A DNA stretch of 64,000 nucleotides from JAEUMW01 sp963734295 (GTDB lineage Bacteria > Pseudomonadota > Gammaproteobacteria > Burkholderiales > JAEUMW01). The stretch's first letter is position 1; every line of letters begins with the position of its first letter. Shown here piece after piece: positions 53,809 to 62,667 of this stretch. Under the pieces are notes generated by a model. That model ran no database searches. It saw nothing but the letters and a program-made list of their open reading frames with translations, and had not been told where the DNA came from. The stretch covers positions 868,001-932,000 of the forward strand of contig CAVTGS010000012.1 in assembly GCA_963734295.1 (NCBI GenBank). The letters run 5' to 3'. A program made the translations under genes and the position numbers.

Positions 53809-54663
53809 ATGAGTGAAGCATGTGGCGTGTGTGAAACGCGGATGCACCAGATCAGCATCCGCGAGACGACCCTCGACGGGCAGCGCGCTCTCGTGACGGG
53901 CGCAAACTCGGGAATCGGCGAGGCCATTGCCCGCGGCCTGGCGGAAGCGGGGGCCGCAGTGGTGGTGAACTACGTCTCCGGCGATGACCGCGCGCAGGCG
54001 GTGGTGGAAGAGATCGAGGCGGCAGGCGGCCGGGCGATCGCGGTCCGAGCGGACGTGAGCGACGAAGCGCAGGTCCAGTCGATGTTCCGCCAGGCGATCG
54101 AAGCGTTCGGTTCGGTCGACATCCTGGTGAACAATGCCGGGCTGCAGGCCGACGCGCCACTGCACGAGATGTCGCTTGCCCAGTGGCAGCGAGTGATCGG
54201 CGTCAACCTGACCGGGCAGTTTCTGTGCGCCCGCGAGGCGATCCGCGAGTTCCTGCGCCGCGGACCGCTGCCCGAGCTCTCGTGCTCGCTCGGCAAGATC
54301 ATCTGCCTCTCGTCCGTGCACGACGTGATTCCGTGGGCCGGGCACGCGAACTACGCGGCGAGCAAGGGCGGCGTCTCGATGTTCATGAAGACGCTCGCGC
54401 AGGAGTATGCCGGCCGCAAGATCCGCATCAACGCCATCTCGCCCGGCGCGATCAAGACGCCGATCAACACGTCGGCCTGGCAGACCATGGAAGCGGAAGC
54501 GGCGCTGCTCAAGCTCATCCCGTACTACCGCGTGGGCGAGACGCGCGACATCGCCCGCGCCGCAGTGTGGCTCGCCTCCGACCACTCGGACTACGTGACC
54601 GGTGCGACGCTGTACGTCGACGGCGGCATGACCCTGTATCCGGAATTCCGCGAGGGGGGTTAG
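53809..54663 (+). CDS. Short-chain dehydrogenase, glucose 1-dehydrogenase-like
   Basis: A classical SDR of about 284 residues. VTGANSGIGEAIARGLAEAG is the cofactor motif, ILVNNAG the structural Asn motif, and YAASKGG the catalytic Tyr-x3-Lys; Ser precedes in ICLSSVHD. IRINAISPGAIKTPIN and the terminal YVTGATLYVDGGMTLYP are typical of glucose 1-dehydrogenase-type SDRs. The ATG at 53809 is favoured by the GAGGAG at 53798; a GTG two codons earlier is possible. Next gene begins three bases after the stop. Confidence 0.87.
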   Translation: MSEACGVCETRMHQISIRETTLDGQRALVTGANSGIGEAIARGLAEAGAAVVVNYVSGDDRAQAVVEEIEAAGGRAIAVRADVSDEAQVQSMFRQAIEAFGSVDILVNNAGLQADAPLHEMSLAQWQRVIGVNLTGQFLCAREAIREFLRRGPLPELSCSLGKIICLSSVHDVIPWAGHANYAASKGGVSMFMKTLAQEYAGRKIRINAISPGAIKTPINTSAWQTMEAEAALLKLIPYYRVGETRDIARAAVWLASDHSDYVTGATLYVDGGMTLYPEFREGG

Positions 54664-54665
54664 CG

Positions 54666-55667
54666 ATGCTGCGCCAATCGGTCGCGGGCATTGCGCTGAC
54701 TGCCCTGCTCGCGGTTCCCTCGTTCGCTGCGTCACCGGCGCCGCTGGACGGCCCGCTGCCCGACGGTCAGAACGCGTGGTGGCCGAGCCGCTACGGTCAG
54801 CAGGACCAGATCGGGACATTGAACGAGGTGACGCCGGCGGCCGTGCGCGCCGGAGCGGGACTCGTGCGCCGCGGCGAGGTGGTGGATCTGGGGCGGGTGC
54901 TCGACGAGAACACGCCAAAGTTTCCCGGTCGCTATTGGCACCAGACCGTGGACGTGTCGGCGCACTTCGTGAACGCGCGACGGCCCGATGCGAGCGGCGC
55001 CGGATGGGGTCGCAACGCCATCAACTGGATCACCGAGATCCAGGCCGGGACGTTTCAGGTGGGGACGCAGCTCGACTCCATCGGCCATATCCAGGTTGGT
55101 GACCGCTTCTACAACGGCTGGACCACGAAGCAGGTGGTCGAGGAGTGGGGCATCAACCGCTTCGGCATGGAGACGGTGCCGCCGGTGGTGACGCGCGGCG
55201 TGCTGCTCGACATCGCGCGGCTGAAGGGTGTCGCGCGGCTGGAAAAGGGATACGTCATCACGGTGGCCGACGTCGAAGGCGCACTCGCGGCGCAACGGAT
55301 CGACGTTCACGCCGGCGACGCCGTTCTCTTCCACACGGGCTGGGGTGCCCTGTATGGTCGCGACAACGAGCAGTTCCTGTCGGGCGAACCGGGTCCGGGG
55401 CTCGACGTCGTCGACTGGCTCTATGCCCGACGGATCGCCGTGACCGGCGCGGATACCTGGAGCTACGGTCCGGTGCCGGGGGAGGATCCCGCCCGACCGT
55501 TTCTCGTGCCGCAGACGATGTACGCGAAGCTCGGACTTTTCGGGCTCGAGAACCTGAAGACCGAAGAGCTCGCGGAGAAGCGAGTCTACGAGTTCCTGTT
55601 CGTGCTCACCCACGCGAAGACGCGCGGCTCGACCGCGGCCGTGGTGGCGCCAGCGGCGGTTTACTGA
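54666..55667 (+). CDS. Exported cyclase-family (kynurenine formamidase-like) hydrolase
   Basis: A 333-residue protein of the cyclase family PF04199. A signal peptide ends near LLAVPSFA. The metal-binding motif appears as TQLDSIGHIQVGDRFYNG, with His and Asp ligands in modified form; the mature core continues with FHTGWGALYG and VTGADTWSYGP. Members hydrolyse small amides, lactones or cyclic compounds such as N-formylkynurenine or isatin; the substrate is unknown. Tight spacing with the SDR before and GMC oxidoreductase after suggests one operon. Confidence 0.8.
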   Translation: MLRQSVAGIALTALLAVPSFAASPAPLDGPLPDGQNAWWPSRYGQQDQIGTLNEVTPAAVRAGAGLVRRGEVVDLGRVLDENTPKFPGRYWHQTVDVSAHFVNARRPDASGAGWGRNAINWITEIQAGTFQVGTQLDSIGHIQVGDRFYNGWTTKQVVEEWGINRFGMETVPPVVTRGVLLDIARLKGVARLEKGYVITVADVEGALAAQRIDVHAGDAVLFHTGWGALYGRDNEQFLSGEPGPGLDVVDWLYARRIAVTGADTWSYGPVPGEDPARPFLVPQTMYAKLGLFGLENLKTEELAEKRVYEFLFVLTHAKTRGSTAAVVAPAAVY

Positions 55668-55684
55668 ATGAGACGAGGCTCACC

Positions 55685-57170
55685 ATGCGCGAACGCTTCG
55701 ATGTAATCGTCATCGGTTCCGGCGCCGGCGGATCGGCGGCGGCGTATCACCTCACCCAGACCGGCAAGCGCGTGCTGCTGCTGGAAAAGGGGCTGCCGCT
55801 GCCGAAGGACGGCAGCACGCTCGACGCCGATGCGGTGCTGAAGCGCGGGCTCTTCCTGAGCGACGAGCCGTGGGTGGACGGCCGCGGCCGGCCCACCGTC
55901 CCCGAGGAGCACTTCAACGTCGGCGGCAAGACCAAGTGGTATGGGGCCGCGCTGCTGCGCTACGGCGCCCACGAATTCGAAGCCGAGAGCGCGCACCGCT
56001 GTCTGCCGTGGCCGATCGGATACGACGACCTCGCCCCTTACTACGATGAGGCGGAGCGCCTGCTCGACCTCACCCAGTTTCCGATCGAGCCGAACTTGCA
56101 GGCGTTTGCCGAAGGGCTCGCGCGCCGCGACCCGAAGTGGCGCCGGAAGTCGATGCCGATCGGCCTCGCGCGGGACATCGTCGAGCACCGCCGCGAGGCC
56201 CAGCACTTCGACGGCTTCGCCTCGGCCGGCGGCTTCAAGTCGGATGCCGAGCAGTGCCTGCTCGCGCGCTTGCGGAACAAGCCGAACCTCGTGCTCGAAA
56301 CGGGGCGTGCGGTGAAGGCGCTGCTTCCCGCACCGCATTCGCCGACCCGTATCGCTGGCGTCGTCTGCGAGGACGGCACGCGTTACGAGGGGGACGCGGT
56401 GTTCCTCGCGTGCGGCGCATTGCACAGTCCGCGGCTGCTGCAAACGTATCTCGAGACCACGGGACTGCATAACCAGCTCGCGTGCTACCGACACGTGGGA
56501 CGTCACTACAAGGCACACCTGTTGAGTCTCGTAATGGCGTTCTCGCGGCGGCCGGTGACCGATCTGCTCTGCAAGACGACGCTGCTCTTGCACGAGTCGT
56601 TCCCCCACAGCAGCGTGCAGGCGATCGGCGGTAACCTGGCGGAGGAGATCGTGCGCTCGCAGGTGCCCGGATTCGTGCCGCGCTGGGCTTCGGGGCTCGT
56701 CGCGCGCCGCGCGTACGGACTCTTTCTGCAGACGGAGGACGGCTCCCATCCGGATAACCGCATCCTCGCGAAGGCGAACGGCTCGGGTCTGCCGCAGATC
56801 GACTACGATCCCGATCGGCTGCCGGAGGCGGCGGACGAGCATCGGCGGCTGCGTGAGACGCTGGTGGGACAGCTCCTGTCCCTGGGCTATCTGCCGGTCG
56901 CGCGAGCGATCCCGATCACGGGCACCGCGCACGCGTGCGGCACGCTGGTCACGGGACACGACCCCGCCACGTCGGTGGTCGATGCGGAGGGCAAGGTGCA
57001 CGGACTGGAGAATTGCTACGTCGTCGACGGCAGCGTGCTGCCGCGATCGAGCCGGGTGAATCCCGGCGCTCACCATCTACGCCTGGGCGCTGCGCGTGGC
57101 GAGCCGACTTGGTGCGAAAAGGACCGCGAATGAGCACGTCATTGCCAGACCCGATCCGGTTCGGGCGTGA
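55685..57170 (+). CDS. GMC family FAD oxidoreductase, frameshift near the C-terminus
   Basis: About 495 residues. VIVIGSGAGGSAAAYHLTQT is the FAD dinucleotide motif, followed by LLLEKGLPLP and FNVGGKTKWYGAALLR. The C-terminal GMC domain has ITGTAHACGTLVTGHDP and CYVVDGSVLPRSSRVNP. One extra G near 57064 shifts the last part; corrected, ALTIYAWALRVASRLGAKRT follows and the stop falls at 57170, overlapping the start of the next gene. Uncorrected reading stops at 57133. Substrates of GMC enzymes are alcohols or sugars such as glucose or gluconate, consistent with the neighbouring SDR and glucosidase genes. Confidence 0.83.
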
Positions 57171-59161
57171 GGTCTGCGGCGACCTCGCAGGCGCCGAGCG
57201 CCGCGAGTGGTGGCTCGCGAACGGCCGTGGCGGCTTACGCCGCGGGCACCATCGCCGGAACGCTGACGCGCCGCTACCACGGCCTGCTGATCGCGCCGGT
57301 GCATCCGCCGCTCGGACGCCATCTCGTGCGTCGCGAAGGCGGACGCGACGCTGACCGATGGCGCGCGGTCCTGGCCGCTCTTCACCAACCGCTGGGGCAG
57401 CGGCACGGTCGCGCCGCGCGGCTACCTGCACGCTGGAGTCCTTCCGTCTCGACGGCCGCATCCCGACTGGCTCTACGCGTGCGACGAGGTGCGCATCGAG
57501 CACCGCATCTGGATGGAGTACGGCGCGGACACCACGTATTCGGCGTGGCGCCGCTGCGGCGGCGACGCAAGCGCGCGCGCTGCGCGCTCCGCGTCAAGCT
57601 GCTCGCGAATGCGCGCGATTTTCACGGCACCGCGCAGCCCTGGGACTTCAATCCCGTCGTCGAAGGTCACGGTGCGGAGCTTCGCGTCGTTCATCCCGAC
57701 TGGTTCACGCTGACGGTGCAGCGCTCACGGCGGCGTGATCGCGACGCGTCACGACTGGTACGAGGACTTCGATCTGCCGGCCGAGCGCGAGCGCGGGCTC
57801 ACGGACCGCGACAGTCACCTGTGCGTGGGCGAGGCCGAGCTCGAGCTCCGACGAGGCGTGGTGCGGCATCGTCGTCGAGTCTCTTGCCGGATCCGTCGGT
57901 GTACCTGGAAGAGGCGCTGCGCCGCGCGCAGGCGCGCGATCTGGGCGCACTGCGCCGTGCGCAGGTGCGGGTGCCGCAGCTCATCGACGCCCCGGATTGG
58001 GTGAACCGGCTCGTCCTGGCGGCGGACAGCTTCGTGTTCGCCCGCCCGCTTGCGGAGGCGCCCGACGGCGAGTCGGTGATCGCGGGCTATCCGTGGTTCG
58101 GCGACTGGGGCCGCGACACGATGATCGCGCTGCCGGGGCTCGCGCTTGCGACCGGCCGCTTCGAGACCGCGCGCCGCATCCTGCAGACGTTCGCGCGTTT
58201 CGTCGATCGCGGCATGCTGCCGAACGTGTTTCCGGGCGCCGGCGACACGCCCGAATACAACACGGTGGACGCCGCGTTGTGGTACATCGAAGCGTGGCGC
58301 GCGTATGCCGAAGCCATCGGCGACGTACATTCACTCAAGCGCGCATTGCCGGTGCTCGAGTCGATCGTGGACTGGCACCTGAAGGGTACGCGCTACGGCA
58401 TCGGCGTCGATCCCGCGGACGGGCTGCTGCGCGCGGGCGAGCCCGGCGTTCAGCTCACCTGGATGGACGCTAAGGTGGGCGACTGGGTGGTGACGCCCCG
58501 CATCGGCAAGCCGGTCGAGATCAATGCCCTGTGGTACAACGCGCTCGCCGCCATGGCGGAGTTTTCGGCGCGGCTCGGTCGGGACGGCACGCGGTATCGC
58601 GAGCTCGCGCAGCGGGTGCAGCAGAGTTTCCAGCGCTTCGTGCGTCCCGACGGCGAGGGCCTCTACGACGTGCTCGACGGCCCCGGCGGCGACGATGCCA
58701 CCGTGCGCCCGAACCAGATCTTCGCCGTGAGCCTGCCCGCGCAGTCCCCTCGACGCGGCCACGCAACGGGCGGTCGTAGAGCTGTGCGGACGACGTCTGC
58801 TCACGTCCTACGGCCTGCGTTCGCTCGATCCTGCGCACCGCGACTATCGGCCGCACTACGCGGGCGGCGTGTGGGAGCGCGACGGGGCGTATCACCAGGG
58901 CCCCGTCTGGGCATGGCTGCTCGGTCATTACGCGCTCGCGTGGCACCGCGTGCACGGCGACGCGTCCGCTGCGCAGGCAACTGCTCGACCCGATGCACGA
59001 CCACCTGACCGACGCGGGGCTCGGCTCCGTGAGCGAGATCTTCGACGGCGCGCCGCCCCACGCGCCGCGCGGCGCGCCGTGCCAGGCGTGGTCGGTCGCC
59101 TGCACACTCGAGGCGTGGTGGCGACTCGCGCGCGCGCCGCAGACGGATACATCCGACATGA
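57130..59161 (+). pseudogene. Glycogen debranching-type amylo-alpha-1,6-glucosidase, many frameshifts
   Basis: Begins with MSTSLPDPIRFGREVCGDLA and RREWWLANGRGG. An extra T near 57236, C near 57321 and G near 57431, and several further indels up to 57900, move the match among all three frames: YAAGTIAGTLTRRYHGLL, GSGTVAPRGYL, SFRLDGRIP, RIEHRIWMEYGADTTYS. From 57970 a long clean stretch holds the glucosidase core (GYPWFGDWGRDTMIALPGLA, PNVFPGAGDTPEYNTVDAA, KVGDWVVTPRIGKPVEINAL). Two more shifts near 58745 and 58975 precede the end (GSVSEIFDGAPPHAPRG, CQAWSVACTLEAWWRLA). The exact stop is unclear, since the last frame stays open into the next gene. Family GH133-like; hydrolyses alpha-1,6 branches or related glucosides. 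Confidence 0.8.
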
Positions 59162-59208
59162 CCCGAGGAAGGGACACCAACGCACGCAACCGCTGCACAG
59201 GAGACGAC

Positions 59209-61921
59209 ATGAAGACGGCACCGACCCTGAACGCTGAACGCACCCGACTCGAAGCGCAGCGCGCCGGCCGCGAGAACTGGCGCCTCTGGGGGCCGTATCT
59301 CGCCGAGCGCGCGTGGGGCACGGTGCGCGAGGACTACAGCCCGCACGGCAATGCGTGGGAGCACTTCGACCACGACCAGGCGCGCTCCCGCGCGTACCGC
59401 TGGAACGAGGACGGCATGGGCGGCATCTGCGACGAGGCGCAGCACCTCTGCTTCGCGCTCGCGCTGTGGAACGGCCGCGATCCGATCCTCAAGGAGCGTG
59501 CGTTCGGCCTCACCGGCAACCAGGGCAACCACGGCGAGGACGTGAAGGAATACTACTTCTACCTCGACGCGACGCCGTCCCACAGCTATCTGCGCTATCT
59601 CTACAAGTATCCGCAGGCCGAGTATCCGTATGCGCGGCTGGTGGAGGAGAACGCACGCCGCTCGCGCCACGATCCGCCCTTCAGGCTGCTCGACACCGGC
59701 GTGTTCGACGAGGGCCGCTACTGGGACGTCGAGGTGCGCTACGCGAAGGCGGGTCCGGAGGAGATCCACGTCCGCATCATCGCGACCAACCGCGGCCCCG
59801 ACACCGCGACGCTGCACCTGCTGCCGACCCTGTGGTTCCGCAACACATGGTCGTGGGGCGACCCGGCGGAGAAGCCCGTGCTCGCGCGACGCGCCCGCTC
59901 CCAAGGGCGCGCAGTGGGCGGTGCGGGCGGAGCACGCCGACGCTCGGCACTTACTTCCTGTACGGCCGCCATGCCGCGACGCCGCTCTACACCGAAAACG
60001 AGAGCAACGCCGAGCGCCTGTGGGGCGTCACCGAGCGCGTCGCCGTACGTGAAGGACGCGTTCCACCGGCGGGTCGTGAACGGCGAGCACGGCGCAGTGA
60101 ACCCCGGCCTCAACGGCACCAAGTTCGCCGCCTGGCACGAGCTCACGGCGGAGCCGGGCCACACCGTGACCATCGGCCTCACGCTGTCCAGCGGGCGCGC
60201 TCGCCGCGCCGTTCGACAAGCGCGAGGTGATCTTCGCCACGCGCGAGGCGGAAGCCTCGCGTGTTCTACGACGAGCTGCTGCCGGAAGCCGATCCGCAGG
60301 ACTACAACATCCTGCGACAGGCGCTGGCCGGCATGATCTGGAGCAAGCAGTTCTTCCACTACGACGTCGCGCGCTGGCTCGACGGCGACCAGCTGCCGCC
60401 GCCCGATGGACATCGTCATGGTCGCAACCGCAGCTGGCGGCACATGAAGGCCGCACACGTGATTTCGATGCCGGACAAGTGGGAGTATCCGTGGTTCGCG
60501 GCCTGGGATCTCGCGTTCCATTGCGCCGCGCTGGCGCTCGTCGACGTCGACTTCGCGAAGGATCAGATCGAGCTGCTGCTGAAGGAGAACTTCCTGCATC
60601 CGAACGGCCAGATCCCCGCCTACGAGTGGGCCTTCGGCGACGTCAATCCGCCGGTGCTGGCGATGGCCGCGCTCAAGGTGTTCCGCGCCGAGCGCGTGCA
60701 GCGGGGCGCCGGCGACATCGGCTTCCTGCAGCGCGTGACCCACAAGCTGCTCATGAACTACACGTGGTGGCTGAATCGCAAGGACGCCGACGGCGACAAC
60801 GTGTTCGAGGGCGGCTTCCTCGGCCTGGACAACATCTCGGTGTACGACCGCTCGCAGCCGCTGCCCGCGGGCTACAGCCTCAAGCAGGCCGACGCCACCG
60901 GCTGGATGGCGATGTTCGCGCTCAACATGACGGTGATGTGCCTCGAGCTCGCCGCCGCCGACTCGGACTACGAGGACGTGGCGATCCAGTGCTACACGCA
61001 GTTCCTCGGCATCGCCAACACCATCGCCGGCGGCAGCGGCATGGGCATTTCGCTGTGGGACGACGACGACGGCTTCTTCAAGGATGTCGTGGTCGGGCCC
61101 GACGGCAGCGCGCAGCGCATCGACGTGTTCTCGTGCGTCGGGCTGATTCCGCTGTTCGCCGCCGAGATCGTCGACGAGCGGCTGCTGAACGCGTCACCGC
61201 GTTTCCGCGCCGTGATGAATGCGCACCGCTACGGACTGTTCGACGGCGTCTACGTCAGCGAATGCCCGACCAAGATCAACGCGCGCGGCGAGCATCTGCT
61301 CGCGCTGGTGGACGCAGACAAGCTCAAGCGCATCCTGCAGCACGTGCTGAACGAGGGCGAGTTCCTGTCCCAGTACGGCGTGCGCAGCGTGTCGCGCATC
61401 CACGCCGAGCGCCAGGATCTGGGCCACGTGCACGGCATCGGCCAGGCGCTGATCGAGTACGTGCCGGGCGAATCGAACAGCGGGCTCTTCGGCGGCAACT
61501 CCAACTGGCGCGGCCCGATCTGGATGCCGACCAACTACACGCTGGTGCAGGCGATCGAGAAGTTACCACCGCTTCCTCGGCGACGACTTCAAGGTTGCCG
61601 CACCCTGCCTCGGCGGTCGCGAGGTGACGTTGAACGAGGTCGCGAAGCTCATCTCCGACCGCCTCGTGAACATCTTCCGTCGCGGACCGGACGGCCGCAT
61701 CCCCGCGCTGCCCGCGGCGAGCCCGTTCCAGAACGACCCTGCGTGGCGCGACCTGCTGCTCTTCAACGAATACTTCCACGCGCGATAACGGTCTGGGGCT
61801 CGGCGCGATGCACCAGACCGGCTGGACGGGGCTCGTGGCGAACCTCGTGCAGCGGCGCTATCGCGACGACATTCCCGCGTACTGGAAGGAGCGGCCGGCA
61901 GCCGAGAAGGCCGCTGCGTGA
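59209..61921 (+). pseudogene. GH63/MGH1-like glucosidase, several frameshifts
   Basis: A large glycoside hydrolase of about 900 residues. The N-terminal part is clean (ENWRLWGPYLAERAWGTVRE, NEDGMGGICDEAQHLCFALA, GLTGNQGNHGEDVKEYYFYL). Single-base shifts follow near 59890, 59950, 60040, 60200 and 60258. A clean 430-residue stretch then runs to 61555 (MPDKWEYPWFAAWDLAFHCA, FLGLDNISVYDRS, SGLFGGNSNWRGPIWMPTNY). Further shifts near 61565 and 61788 precede the true end at 61921 (GLGAMHQTGWTGLVANLV). It likely hydrolyses alpha-glucosides such as glucosylglycerate or short oligosaccharides. AGGAGA precedes the ATG. With the debranching-type gene it suggests glucan or compatible-solute use. Confidence 0.8.
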
Positions 61922-61956
61922 TGGGTGAGTCGCGAAGAGGGCAGAAGGAGGGGCAG

Positions 61957-62667
61957 CTACAGCAGGGCTGCCTCCAGTTTCCGCTTGCGTTCCTGCCAAT
62001 CTGGCATTGCCCGATCCAATAGCTTGTAGAACTCCGCGCTGTGATCACGGTGCTTGAGGTGGCAGAGCTCGTGAACAACTACGTACTCGACGCAGATACG
62101 AGGAGCCCGAACCAGATCAGCATTGAGCGTCAGGGTTCCGGTCGGCGACAGGCTTCCCCACCGTGACTTCATTGCGCGGACGATCATGCGTGGCCTTCGA
62201 TGGCCCTTGAATGGCGGCAGGCATTGATCCAGTACTTCCCGGAAGACTTGCTTGGCGCGATTGAGGTACCAGCGATGTAGCATCGTCCGCACGCGACCTG
62301 AATCAATCTTTTCCGCGAGGTTGACGACTAGCTGTCCACGGCTCATCTTCACCGATGCCGACTCGCCCGGGGCAACCTTCAAACGATACTGCCGGCCAAG
62401 GTAGAGATGCGTTTCGCCACTCACGTACTGGCGCTGCGGCGTGCGGGGACTGTAGCGCTGGAACTCGGCAATCTGCCGGCTTATCCATGCGGCACGCTTC
62501 GCCACCCGGGCAGAAACGACTTCATCGGCGCAGCCCAGCGGCGCCCGCACGATCACGCGTTGATCCGGATGTACCTCGATGCCCAAAGTACGGCGGGTCG
62601 TTACCCACTGAACCTGATAGCGGATCGTCTCCCGACCGTAGGCAAGCTCGTAGGTCATTACTCTCAC
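61957..62667 (-). CDS. YgjP/SprT-like zinc metallopeptidase
   Basis: A 236-residue M48/DUF45-type protein. VVHELCHLKHRDHSAEFYKL is the HExxH zinc motif with the third ligand His close by; RAMKSRWGSLSPTGTLTLNADL is the conserved strand region, and YLNRAKQVFREVL the preceding helix. Proteins of this family are often found next to type I restriction genes, as here: its start overlaps the stop of the HsdR gene upstream (62664-62667). Its role there is unknown. Confidence 0.85.
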   Translation of the reverse strand: MRVMTYELAYGRETIRYQVQWVTTRRTLGIEVHPDQRVIVRAPLGCADEVVSARVAKRAAWISRQIAEFQRYSPRTPQRQYVSGETHLYLGRQYRLKVAPGESASVKMSRGQLVVNLAEKIDSGRVRTMLHRWYLNRAKQVFREVLDQCLPPFKGHRRPRMIVRAMKSRWGSLSPTGTLTLNADLVRAPRICVEYVVVHELCHLKHRDHSAEFYKLLDRAMPDWQERKRKLEAALL

